Assembly: GCA_027579435.1 (NCBI GenBank)
Contig: JANBPK010001191.1
Coordinates: 124,001-188,000, forward strand
Source of the DNA: Candolleomyces eurysporus
Taxonomy: Eukaryota; Basidiomycota; Agaricomycetes; Agaricales; Psathyrellaceae
DNA: 64,000 nt
Direction of reading: 5' to 3'
Below the pieces are notes generated by a model. That model saw only the letters and a program-made list of their open reading frames with translations, did no database searches and was not told the DNA's origin. Below, in pieces: positions 33,601-44,950 of the stretch (position 1 is its first letter; each line of letters begins with the position of its first letter). A program made the translations under genes and the position numbers.

Positions 33601-34811
33601 AACTTCGCGGCGTATCATACGGAGGAATGCAACACACTGCCAAGTGGACATTCCGTCGGAGTGATACACGAGTTCATGACGGACGAGTGTTTAATGAGAA
33701 TCCAGGGTCCTCGATCTTTTTGATTGAGGTTAACGGACAGGCCTGCCCCGGCAGTTTGTGGTAATGCATGTATCAAGCTCGGGTATAAACTTCATAGACA
33801 CGATCATGAGAATGTTTGCGTCGTAAGACAGACTGTCGATGTTCATCCTGTCTTGGATGTTTGTGTGCATACAGTGGTGGAGTAGTCTGCATCGCGTTTG
33901 TACTGATCGTTGTGTGAAGGGGATTCGAGAGAAAAATCAATTGAAGGAGACCAAACACCTAGTGTCTGGATTACACGCGACACGCGACAGACGTTTTGTA
34001 TGGCTCGGTTGACGTTCAGGTTTTTTGTAATTTCACCTTATCACATTAGTTGTAGTCGGCCATGAGGAGGGTGCACGCTGTTCTTGAACTTCCGCTCGAA
34101 ACTTGATTTCGCCGAGCCCCTCTACTAAGCGGTTCAAGGATGCGATATCTTTCTATCACGAACAATCGGTTGGAATTCAGGATCTATATCACATTAAGTC
34201 CACTAAGACATGATAAGTCAGCGTCTAGAAAGTAATCTAGTAAGAAAAGCATGTATGTACGTGCGAAGGGTAGCGATTTTCTGGCGACAACGGTAAGCAA
34301 GGACGGCTACAGAGCAAGCGGAAAGCAGGGGCACAGAAAAGTATACAAGACGAGGATCATTGAGGATACAGCGTCCAGCGATCAAAGGGAATAAACAGCG
34401 TGGACGAAAGCAAATAATAGAGTGGATAAAGCAAAGATGTGGAGCAGGCTCGCTGGTCGGAGTCGTGAGTGATGTAGCAGGTGAATAAGATAGCGTACTG
34501 GAGTGATCCCTTTAACGGGTGGTATAACTTCAGAGGGTGATGTAGAAGTACAGATGTGAAGAAAAAACGAAAGCAGGACGGGTGGATCATGAATATCGAT
34601 AAGCACACCAACGCCAAATAATTTCACCAAAGGGGGACGAGGAAGCGCAGATACTAAACCCGAATAAAGACAAAAACCAAGAAATAGAAAGAAAAGCGAC
34701 AATGCAATTTAGTGTTAACAAAGCAAATAAAGAAGCAAAGCAAGCTCTTCAAGAGCGCACAGCGTTTAACGGCAGGGATGTGAAGTAGGAAATTGATAGG
34801 GGCGAACGAAG
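30700..34811. other. Gene-poor region
   Basis: About 4.1 kb with only short overlapping ORFs on both strands. None of them shows a family motif, a signal peptide or a coherent chain of exons. A perfect 13-base direct repeat GGACATCGCTCAA occurs twice in tandem at about 31158-31181. Ns lie at 31390, 32771 and 33301, two of them beside A runs. I found no transposase, reverse transcriptase, integrase or terminal repeat. Decayed mobile elements are possible but not visible. Confidence 0.45.
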
Positions 34812-36507
34812 TTATCGTGTCAGTGGCGCCACAAATGTGCCGTTCGAATGGGCCGGCATGACCATACGACTGGCATGCAGATGGTTCATGGGATGAGTCG
34901 CCAAGATCATTGTCCCATTAGATGCTTCAGAAGGGAGGGACCACCTGCGATGTGACGAAGTAGATGATGAATCGTGAGCCATGCTCCCTCCGACGGCCCC
35001 GTAATAGCCACCAGTCTGGATTGGGATTAAGTTGAGGGTGAGGGACGTAGACTTTGGATTGGCTGGACGCACCCCTTGGCCTTGGGAGAATAGCTCGGAA
35101 TTATCGATAGATAAGTGGCGGGTCGGGGCCGGCATCTGATGGGAGGTGTCTTCGGCGAGCGGCGAATCCGTTCCAGAGCGCGACCGTAACAACTGCTGGG
35201 CCTGAGGATACACCTGTAACGCGTTGGTGGCCGAATAATCGTCTCGATGAGTCGACGCATATGCTTGAAGCGGAGCCGATTCAAGTTGAGCGGTAGTCGG
35301 AGAATACTGCTGGTATCTCAGTCTAGCGGCCTTACGACTATAGGCTTGTGGGTAGACTAGCAGTTTAAAGGTTAAAATAGCCTTCAAAACAGTTTATGAA
35401 CGAAGGGTACTCACTGTTCATGTAATCGAGAGATTGGGACTGTCGATTCCAGGCTGCAGAAGGTTCCAACGAAGAGGTGACGTAGTCGGAAGCCTCCCAA
35501 ACAGCCTGAGTCCGACCACTTTCTTGCGAGTCATAGGGTCCCCGATGGAGCTCGAACTCNGGGGGGGAAAGTATGTAGGGCATCGTCGTTCGCCTCGAGA
35601 GACGAAAGAGGCGGGGAGGACAACGGCGAGTCAACGAGTGCTCCTGTGTATATTTTCTCCTCAACGACACCCTCTCGCTCGCTTTCGGGAACGAGGAGCT
35701 CTGGGTCGTCGAGCTGCACCTGGAACTCGAACATCAATGGTTCCTCCTCTAGCGGCTTAGCCTCGAACTGGCCGGGAGATGATTCGGACGAATCGACCGT
35801 AGAACTAGAGTCTGAGGACGAGACAGACCCACTACGCCTTGCGTCCCCATTTTGCAAAGCGAAAGGGTTCAGTCGAAAGACGGTCATCATCTTTCGCATG
35901 TCGTCCGTCGCCTGGGTTGCCCTCAAGGGAACCTCCATTGGCANGGGGGGTGAANGGGGGTGGCGCCCGCGGTAGAACGNCCAAACGAGCCCATGGGCTC
36001 CATAACGAAGCCAATCTTGCCATCCTCTGGCACTTCGATTTTTGGCGGTGCCTGCCGTTCAGGCGAAGGACGAGAGGATGGGGGGCGGGATTGGGCGGTC
36101 CCGCCTTTCCTTGGCGCGCCGGCACCGGACGGGACGGAGGAAGCGGGCCGGGAGGGGAGGGAACTTGAATATCGGGGAGAGGACGCAGGGTGAGAGCTGG
36201 AAGAGGAAAGAACGCCCGTGTAAATGACGTCGTTCGGCCAAGATTGCTTTCCATAAGACTCCGGGGACCGTGACAGCGATCGCGTATGATTACTTTCGTC
36301 CGTCCGTATCTGTGGGGACGAGGGTGTCGAAAAGCCGGCCAGGGAGCTGTCGGATTGCGTCGAGTAGACGTTCTGGGACCAGAGGGGCTGCTGATACGCG
36401 CCACCGACGTTGTTCTGCCACTGTCCTTGGGGAGGCTGGCGTTGCTGGGATCTGTGAACCGGGAAACATTTGTCGTAAGGCATCGAGGACGAGTATTCTT
36501 GAGCCAT
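34812..36507 (-). CDS. Ser/Pro/Tyr-rich low-complexity protein, unknown function
   Basis: No family is recognised. The start at 36507 (MAQEYSSSMPYDKCFPVHRS) opens a disordered chain rich in Gln, Ser and Pro (SQQRQPPQGQWQNN; RYSSSLPSRPASSVPSGAGA). It continues into an acidic segment (PLEEEPLMFEFQVQLDDPEL) and, after an intron with donor GTGAGT and acceptor CTGCTAG (about 35357-35415), YPQAYSRKAARLRYQQYSPT. The chain ends with MVMPAHSNGTFVAPLTR at the stop 34812-34814. Ns at 35560, 35944, 35955 and 35980 lie in or next to G runs and break the frame. Once these are allowed for, one long protein is consistent across about 1.6 kb. The composition resembles a fungal transcriptional regulator or scaffold, but I see no DNA-binding domain. 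Confidence 0.65.
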
Positions 36508-39500
36508 GGGGGTAAGCCTAGTTGCCGGGCAGGTTTTGTCGAGGATGGAAGTCCGTGTAGAAATACGCCGACGCAAATAGGGCTGGCAGCTGGTGAAGAG
36601 GATTGTGAACAGAAAAAGGTCAGACTTATATAGCGGCGTATCAAATGAAAGGGGGCGAACGTCTTTTTAACGCGAAAAAGCAAGCAACGGACAGAGCGTG
36701 GAGTACAGAGGTTCTAAATGAAAGAAAGACTCTCGAGACCCGGCACCAAGCATCGTTTTACTTCGAGACACCTGGCATCAAGGAAGCAGAGGTGAAATAA
36801 TAATCGATGTCCACCGAGGATCACTAGATCCCAGATCCCCGCATCTTCGTACCTTGGAGCTGATAAGCGGACACAAGCTCAAGCCTGCGCCCGGCGACCC
36901 TTTTTCGACGGTCTCGCACCTGTCTTCGGCCAATAACATACGTGCTTCCCAACCCACCGGACTAATCACGATAAAGTATCGCGTATCGCGATCGCAATAA
37001 ATGGGGTACCCNTTGTTTTACAGCGTCCCAGAGACGGGGCTCATCTGATCCAGCACAAAGGACACAGTTGTGCGTTGAGGGATGGTATTAGCACCATAAA
37101 AGGAAGTGCTTCTGAGAGGGATCCGCAAGCGCGCCGCAGCATGCGCGCACATGTTCTTGATTTCAAGCCCCGCGAACGGCCCACGGCATGCTACCTCCGA
37201 TTCTGTTGATATTCAGCGGCGAAATGGCTACCCCCCCCTTGTCCTCCAGACTCCCCGAGAATATATCCAGGCCAGGAAATTATTAAACCTCTCCTATTAT
37301 GCCGGCCAACTCCCGATTCGAACGATGGTTTATTTGTTTTCGCTACCCGGCTTCTCGGAGCTCGTATTTCACTTTGTTTGGCATCAAGCACCGATTCTGG
37401 TTCTGACTTCGCAGCCGTTGCGAAGAGGGGATGGGGTGCTGGCATTCCGCGACATTCGCCGTCCTTTCGGACACGCAAGGAAGCTGTAAACAGACCCTAA
37501 ATCGCATGGGCGCTTTACTTCCATGTCCTTGTACTTCTTTCACTGCACCCATTGTGGACGACCCCACCGTCAACTGTATAGGCGAACATCATCACAGCGC
37601 GTTCTGGCCACTGAAGGAGGGAGTCTAGAGACATTCCATTGATTCGAAACAGATGCTGAGCGAGCCATCCATGCTGCTCCCGTGGTATTCCTTTTTAGGT
37701 GCGTCTTCTTCAACTGAGTCGCAAAGATACGCGCCTCACGTCCCCCCTACTGTATGTTTTCTGTTCATTTCAGCGTGAACTAGGAATTGTCATTTGCAAT
37801 CCTTATTGCAGAAGGCTTCCTTCTGGGCATGATGGCGAGATAACACTTCATTGAAAGTATTTGCTCTCACACCATGATCCATGTTAGCGGAAAGTTCAAG
37901 TGAATCCCATTCATTGCCAACGAGGCTTTCCGCACATCTGACCCCAGTTATCCCGACATGCTAGGATATAGCACACAACGATAGCGTACTAGGTAATGTC
38001 CTCACCTTCAAAGAACCAACTTGCTCCGNTTTTTTGCTCAAAGCGCATGTTTTTATGTTCTAATAACGCCGTTTGGCTTTCATTCTTACCTTCTACTCCC
38101 CTTTGCCCTCATGGTGTGTCAGCCTCGTTTGGCTGGTGGCCATCCATGTGAGCAACATACAGTCTTTCATTATTTAATTGACATACCTCTTTCGTAGGGA
38201 ACTATGACCCGATGCAACGACACTCGCACCCGAAGTCTCTGGATCCCTGGTTTCTGCCGGCCAAGTGTTGGGTACGTACGTCCTTAATTTATCACTGGGC
38301 TCTGGGAGACACCATGTACCTGGACCTCGGTCTCTTCAATCCTGCGACAAGCTACCTTTGTCTCTGATTATGGCTTGAAACTAAAGCTCTGCTCTGAGCA
38401 AACCACCCCCCCTCCCGGGTCCCTCTGATTAGGTGGCAAACTGTTACCCGTGTGGTCCACTTGTGCCTTCTCTTCACAGAGAGGCTCTATCCGCTCGAAG
38501 AACCCTGCTCGTACGTCATCGTTCCGTACAAATGTCCAACGAGAATTAAATTATTAGGCTTGTTATGCGCCACCGTGCTGGCTGGAGACATGGGGCAATG
38601 AATGTTGGTCGCTATTTTCCTTCACCCGATCCGATCCCTACCTTAGTCCGCAGTAGCCTCCACCCTTAAACTGACATCGCTTGACTCGCAAGGCTGTCAT
38701 TGAGATGACATGCCGCCGGAGTAGAGTCGTTCTTGTAGGGATTTGTTAACCCCGATCAGTAGGGGGAAAAAAAAAGACAAACCAATAAAATTTGGCCCCC
38801 TTTGACTTTGGCCTCGTGAAAATAAGTATTGCCATCTCCTTGAGCTTTCGCTGTAGACCGTTTGCGCCGGATTTGAGTTGTGTATAAGATCAACGACGGC
38901 ACTACACCATGATCATCGGAAGTGGATATTCGTCCTTCGCCGAAGAATTTGCATAGTAACTAAGGAAGTCGAGCAAGAATACTGAAAGATTCGTCCGATA
39001 GACTTCATACGCTCCAGTATCTAGCGTTGAAATGACCCTTCCCGAAGAACAACCAAGAACTCGACTCATTGCCGTCGCCGCACAAAGACAGTCGAAGGAC
39101 TCAAGGAGAGCTTCCTTGACATGACTTCGAGAAATTCCAATATTTTGACGGTGACATGGATTTTAGAGTATGTAGGTATGAAATTCGGGAAACGTGGGTC
39201 TTCGACAGCGCGGTCAAAATCTTGTGCTTCCCGTTTGCGTCAGTCGACAGGCTTCCGACGATGCGGTGGCTACGGGGTTAACTTGAGCTCTAACTATCGC
39301 GTCTGAGACCGACGTCGGGGATTTGTGGAGATGTCATTCAAAACACTCTTCGAATTCCAAAATTTCAAGGGTACTTACCGGTTACCAACGTCACATTAGT
39401 CACGATACAGAGTCGAAGAAGGGTTGTTTTACAAAGGAAGTATGGAACTCGAGGAAAATATTTTATGACCGATACATTGGAGCCTTTTGGGATCTATCAT

Positions 39501-41771
39501 CATTCTGCATGTCGATTTGTCTGTGGAAGTTGACACCATCCGCAGTATCCTTAAAGGACAAGACTGACCTCCGAATGCCAACGTGAATGTAAAAGACTCT
39601 GGGCTGTGGCGAGCGGGACGCAAACGACTCTTCTAGCCGTGGCGTCGTACGCACATGATGTTCATTGGTGAATGCTCGCCCGTCAGCGCGTTCTCGTGGC
39701 AGACCACATTCACACTTAGCAGAAAGGATAACTTGAAATAATATGACTCAAGCCCAGAACGTTGGTGGACAAAGAAATCGTTAACTGAGTACTTCTTCTG
39801 ATATCAAACGAACATTAAAATCTACATTCCAGGATCGAAGGAAGCTTCTACGTAGAACGAGAGAAATGAATCTCCACTACACGCAATTTCCTCAAGTTGG
39901 AATCCCTGTCTGGATATCACACGATATCCAAGGAAAAGCGGCGTCTTCATATGAACTGCGGAGCCCCATCCTCAGAGCCTATGCATGATCACGGAGTCGA
40001 CACAGACCGGCGATTAACCTGCCTGGCCTAAAGNGGCCGNACGAAAACCCCTCAACCGGATTGCGTATTCAGGGTCTCTAGCCTGCAGGTACCACCAGTT
40101 TCCCTGGGGCATGATGGATGAACGGACCTTCGTGCGTTCCCCGTAGCGTGCTGGCGGCAATAAGGTTTGTTGAAGGAACTGACCTGGATCACCTACTTGG
40201 GCAGATGCGCTACATGGAGGGCTCGATCCTCGGAGAACAGGATACTCTCGGGCCCATAGACATTGAGGTCAAGGCCTGGAAATGTTCCATATTCATATTC
40301 CAGGACGCAAGGTTTGCGTATCTGACAGCACGATCGGGGAGGACAGGGCCAGGCGTCAGACCCTTTCGTCCAGCGAAACCGGGGTATATTGTCGTACGAC
40401 TGCGCAGAATAAGGGAAAGAGAAACTACTCCAAAACAGGAGGACGGACGATTGCTTTGCAGGGTCGATCCACCAATTGAGGGGTCTCAGTCGCCCGAGGA
40501 TGGGCGCCAAATCGACAACACTCGGCCTTCGGGAACGAATCTCCAGGATCGGGGTGCAGCTTGACGCTCTCCCGGACCGTCTGGGACCGAGAGCACCCCT
40601 CCAAGAGGCGCAGATGCCCGGAATTTGGATATAAAAACGCTCTTCCAGGACGGGATATTGGATTGACAATTTTGAATTGTAGCCGGCCGGCGATTAGTCT
40701 ATTGTCCAGACCGCCGGCAGGAGGCACTGAAGAGTCAGTTGGGTCATAAGAAGGCTGGAACGTACGCGATCGGTTGCCTGGTTCCCTCGTATTGAGGGAC
40801 TGGATTGAGGATAAAATGACGTGTCCGTGAAGCTAGATTGAATTTAAGGCTTTTGATCTGAGTACTATGCGAAGTGACCAGGCGATTAGAACGACGGACC
40901 TTCGTTAATCAATGATTCCCTTTCGAGCTTCGCACTCAAACTTAGCTCAGAGAGTTCTCTCAACAATCTCTTCCCCGAGAAGTGATGTAAACTTGGGCGT
41001 TAATGTCGAAAGTTCGCTGTGATGTTTAATGCATGGCTTCGTGATTGACCTTCCTGGGCCGGACGCTTGGAAGCCGGAAGATTGAGGTTAGCCAGAAAGG
41101 CGGCTCAAACTCACCATATAAATAGCTTTTTGTGGAAGAGCCAAGCTACCGTCCGATGGTGCAATGCCGGCTTCATTCGAGGTGAACCGACGATACTTCC
41201 GTTTGATATTGGACCAAGCCTCTTAGACAAGAGAGTCAGATACTTCTCGTGAGGTGTATTGTCCTGAAGCGAGAACGTGACTTGTGATTGCTGTAACTTG
41301 GCCTATTGGATCGCGAGAGGCACAGACACCGAGGCATCATGGCAGCGATATGCTTCGACTGTATATTGCCAAGCGCCGCGGTCAAGCCTTTTCGCCCTCC
41401 ATTTCATGGCAACAGATGAAAGTTTGCGCTAGTCGAGGAGATTGGGGTAGATCATCGGATGTGGTACCAAACAAGCACCGTGGGTGGAATATAGTTCTTT
41501 CATGAAAGGTAGTTAGCTATTGAACCCTGAGATGCTGGAATTTAGACGAGGTCTAGAAACGGCTGTACGTGAAGTTGGACTGAGGAATGACAAGGTTGTA
41601 CCATGCTTGGTTTGGCTTTGTTTGACAACGACTCCACCTGAGTGCATCCGCAGGGAAGGAACTGGGCTCAGATATGAGGACGTGAAAAAAGGGTGAATAT
41701 TCTCCAATACGTTCTCAGCTACTGATATAATGATGCATCGGCCTCAGGATTGGCTATCGGGCCAACTTAAA
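36508..41771. other. Gene-poor region
   Basis: About 5.3 kb with no gene I can name. Two opposite ORFs of about 150 codons overlap at 40118-40669, and neither has a recognisable motif. The ORF at 37106-37489 (127 codons) is likewise unremarkable. Ns at 37012, 38029, 40034 and 40040 mark assembly uncertainty. A candidate mini-gene at 38111 is listed separately. No mobile-element protein or terminal repeat is visible. Confidence 0.45.
38111..38271 (+). CDS. Possible very small spliced gene (5' two exons)
   Basis: After a pyrimidine-rich stretch typical of fungal promoters, ATG 38111 opens 37 coding bases (MVCQPRLAGGHP) ending at donor GTGAGC. A 50-bp intron (38148-38197) ends in TTCGTAG. The next 74 bases continue in frame (NYDPMQRHSHPKSLDPWFLP, then AKCW) up to donor GTACGT at 38272. 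Intron size, both splice sites and the kept frame are consistent with a real gene. A third exon near 38390-38428 with a stop is possible but guessed. No homology is recognised, and chance remains a fair alternative. Confidence 0.25.
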
Positions 41772-42795
41772 CTACTCGCTGGTACTCAACAGTGCTGCCA
41801 AGACAGCTTCTCCGACTGCTTTACCGGAAGCAGGGTTCTGGGCTGTGATGAGTCGTCCATCAACGACCACTTTGACCTTCAGAAAGTATTATAACCGTCG
41901 GTCAGATCAAGCATCTCAACAAAGCATGAACGTTACTCACTCCAAATGGCTCATCAGCTTTTTCGTAGATTCCACCAAGAGAACGAATCTTATCTTCAAG
42001 GAGGAAGGGAACGTCCTAGTTTGTTGGTCGGTACTGGCGTGTTTCCCAGACTTAGCAGGTTGCTTACCTTGACAACATCGATTATTTCTTCTTCTCTGAT
42101 AGACAAGCCAGTGATTCTCTTGCCGCCCAAAATGGGTTTTCCATCAGAGTCAACAGCTTCAACGAGACCCCTGGAATTGATGCTACAGTCAGAGAATGGC
42201 AACGGTATGCAACAGGGTTGACGTACGCAGGGCCATGGCAGATACCGGAAACAAATTTCTGGGAATTCCAGAACTGTCATGGGAGTGAGCGAGCAGCCTC
42301 TTGATAGATATTGATACCTACCTCAGAGGCGAGTTTGGCATTCACAGGATCGGTAGCAAGGTCGATTGCAGGACCAAGTCCTCCAACATAGAAGATGACG
42401 TCGTAATCCTCAGCTCTGACCTCAGAAAGCTTTTTGGCGTTGGCGAGCTTGCGTTTGACATCTGCGTCGTTCAAGAATTTTACACTATCGTCGTCTGTGT
42501 AAGTCTGGAAATGGATTAAACAGGGTCAATTTGACATCGAATTTGTTCGGCGACAGCAGAACTAACCTGAACACTGTACTCGTTGACCGGCGGGTTGGGT
42601 CCTTCTGGGGAGGCAAAGTCAATGGTAGCGTGAGGGGCAAGGACCCAGTACGGATGTGCGGCCTCAGGCAGGTACCATCCCTGCGCGATCTTCATAAGCC
42701 ATAGATTGGGGACGTCTTAATGGCGATGTACGTACCGCTGGCGCGTCTGTAAAGGTCTTGGGTGCAGATGTAAAGACAAAGAGAACAGAAGGCAT
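41772..42795 (-). CDS. HSP31-like DJ-1/PfpI family protein (probable glyoxalase III)
   Basis: HSP31-type proteins convert methylglyoxal to lactate without glutathione and also act as stress chaperones. The start at 42795 gives PSVLFVFTSAPKTFTDAPAG, then GWYLPEAAHPYWVLAPHATI with the Glu of the triad. The nucleophile-elbow region comes in two exons: DVIFYVGGLGPAIDLATDP and KFVSGICHGPA with the reactive Cys followed by His. After further introns come KPILGGKRITGLSIREEEII, PFLLEDKIRSLGGIYEKADE and VVVDGRLITAQNPASGKAVG, the typical family C-terminus. The frame ends at TAG 41772-41774. Six exons are joined by introns of about 50-70 bp. All three catalytic positions are present, so activity is likely. 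Confidence 0.88.
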
Positions 42796-43485
42796 TGCAG
42801 GAACTAGTGAAGTGAACGAGCTATTTGATGCAGCCATTCAGTCTATCCCAGCCATTTTATATGTCGTTTGCCCCAGCACATTCCGCATAGCCAAGATCTT
42901 CGGTCCAGCGGTTTTAGGCATCCGATATAATAACATAATTCGACATCTTTGCGCACCATCCATAATCCGGTGGGAAGCTCGAACTGGTCAGCCGAATCAA
43001 AACAGACGTGAAGTTCAGACTTCTCTCGGATAGCCAATTTTGGACTTCCTCCAAGCGCCCAAGTATCCATTCATCTCCGAACATCGAGGAAACTACCGAT
43101 AGACTGCAACAGTAATAAACACTATCTCGCACCCAGCCCTTCGCTGCATCTAATACTGGGGATCCTGGTCCGGCCTACCACAGCGATCAGAGTGGAGGGG
43201 GTCTTTAGCACCTTTGATAGTCCTTTGTGAGGGTCACTGCGGATCCGGAGAAGAATTGATACATAGTTGGAATCGCGACCCCTAACACGCCTTGAGCTGT
43301 TCTAACCTCTGTCGAACCGGATCCAAGCAACTACAAGTCCTCGTCGAAGTCCTCGTCGTGCTGCAAACAACCGTGGCCATATGGCGCGCAAAGAAAAGAT
43401 CGGTATGCTCGTGTTTGATTCGGCAGGCAATGCCGTCTCTGCGCCGCCCACTGGCTGCCTTCACTCCTTGGGCCTCACCATCGCT
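42796..43485. other. Divergent intergenic region between HSP31-like and CFAP20-like genes
   Basis: The two genes are transcribed away from each other across about 690 bp. A minus-strand ORF at 42914-43132 (MFGDEWILGRLEEVQNWLSE) and overlapping short frames are not recognisable. An in-frame ATG at 43381 upstream of the CFAP20-like start would add 35 residues with no match to the family. I see no TATA box or known operator. Confidence 0.4.
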
Positions 43486-44456
43486 ATGTTCAATTCTTCG
43501 ATACACCACCCCATAATCTCTCTTTTTTCTTCTACAGGGAGTGACCCATTAGCTTTATTCTTGACCCAAACGGACTCTGAAATTGCAGAGCATTCGTGTA
43601 TCTGTCTTCTTCACGATGCCAGTTCGGATTTGCTAGCCGGCTCTACACTGTCAAAAACACCCCTGCTGTCAACTGCAGGTGGGACATCCGATTCGCAAGG
43701 ATACCAACTAGATCAAACAGTGCTGCATATCCAATCGCCCGATCTTCGGAGGACTTACATTCAAACTCCTCCCAACGCCAACACGCCTCGAAGATCCTCG
43801 CCCACGAGTGGCCAGGGAAGCCTCGGAATCCGGCACCCCTGGATCCATGTACAGGTTCGCAGTCTGGGGAAGGACTGGTCTTTCGAAGTCGGTCTCGTTG
43901 ACAGCGCGAACCGCATGGGCATCCTCAAGCTATCCACCTTCCAGGTACGTTCAGATCTGGAATGACGTCCTGGCCTACTAGCATCGTGATATGAACGTCA
44001 CTCTGATGACTAGTCGCTCGCCAACGTATGTATGTATGCCTGGAGATATGCAGGAGTGCACCGCAACTTCTTAATATTTTCCCTATGGAGAAGACACGAT
44101 GCTGATTCTCTCTGTAGACTGAACCCAAGATCAAACTTCGCGAAGGGAAACCACCCATCCTGCATCTACCCCTCTCGTTCCCCGGAGCGTCATCCCGGCC
44201 GTTGACATCTTGGGCCACAATTAACCTACACCTTCCCACCTACATGTCTCAATTTTCGTCCAGCTTGCTGGGCTCAGCAAATGAAGTGGACCGTAGTCCC
44301 AAGCAAACACTCCCCCTCCCCAAAGGCAACTTCTCGCATGTTTCTTACGTTCGTGTCTACGCGACGTGTAGACTACGCAGAATTTGGTTCTCTGACAATA
44401 CGTCTGGGCAGCAACAAACACCCTGGGAGTTTGAGCTGTACGCATGCGATTCATAG
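43486..44456 (+). CDS. CFAP20 (CFA20/DUF667) domain protein
   Basis: CFAP20 is a small conserved protein of cilia and basal bodies, also found in nuclei. The ATG at 43486 gives a start colinear with CFAP20: MFNSSIHHPIISLFSSTGSD, where the family reads MFxNxxQxxxLSxLYSxGSxP. Exon 1 (43486-43944) ends after WIHVQVRSLGKDWSFEVGLV and RMGILKLSTFQ. A 173-bp intron follows. Exon 2 (44118-44456) holds PPILHLPLSFPG, WATINLHLPTYMSQFS and VSYVRVYATCRLRRIWFSD, then the terminal WEFELYACDS. That gives about 265 residues against about 193 for typical CFAP20. The extra length is a Ser/Pro/Thr-rich insert in the first half. Basidiomycetes have no cilia, so a non-ciliary role is implied. Confidence 0.72.
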
Positions 44457-44950
44457 GCCCAGTTAATCCCCGGGCCGAGGACGAAGATCGTCGACTCGTC
44501 ACTGTCTCCCTCTGACTTTGGGGAGAGACCAATGGCGGCTGGCTACGGGCGGGGATCGAATAATCCATAGGGTTGTCTCCATCCTCGAACTTACGCCACG
44601 TTGTTGAATCTTCGATCTCACAAACAGACGAAGCATAGTCGAGGCATGCTTCTCCCTCGTCCAATGTCTCCCCCTTAACAGGAAGCGAGCGATTCGCACG
44701 GAAAGGTGATGTGCATGAGGTTGGTATCCGCAATATGACTATGTACATGATGCAAGTTTAGGCATGTAGAATGATTCTAGGTATTATGAACGGAAACTAT
44801 GTACAGCAGGCNAAAAAATGCNAAAATGAAAGAGGACAATTCTAGGTTGATGCGATGCGAGAATTAGGGGACCGAAACGGAAATATGCAGCGAAACAAAA
44901 TATGGTAGCAAAGCAATAGTAACGAGGTTAAAAGGAACAAGATATAAAGA
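44457..44950. other. Intergenic region between convergent CFAP20-like and MSH6 genes
   Basis: The 3' flanks of both genes lie here. A minus-strand ORF that overlaps CFAP20-like exon 2 extends into this stretch (to 44748) but shows no motif and is probably a shadow. Ns at 44812 and 44822 adjoin A runs. No other feature is seen. Confidence 0.4.

Noticed and set aside
37106..37489. Plus-strand ORF of 127 codons
   Set aside because: No motif, an overlapping antisense ORF of similar length, and no upstream promoter-like composition.
40118..40669. Two opposite-strand ORFs of about 150 codons
   Set aside because: They overlap each other almost fully, show no motif, signal peptide or splice logic, and lie in a gene-poor stretch with moderate GC that favours long chance ORFs.
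30700..41771. Possible transposon, CRISPR array or biosynthetic cluster in the gene-poor stretches
   Set aside because: No transposase, reverse transcriptase or integrase motif, no terminal repeats, no spaced repeat array and no cluster of biosynthetic enzymes was visible.
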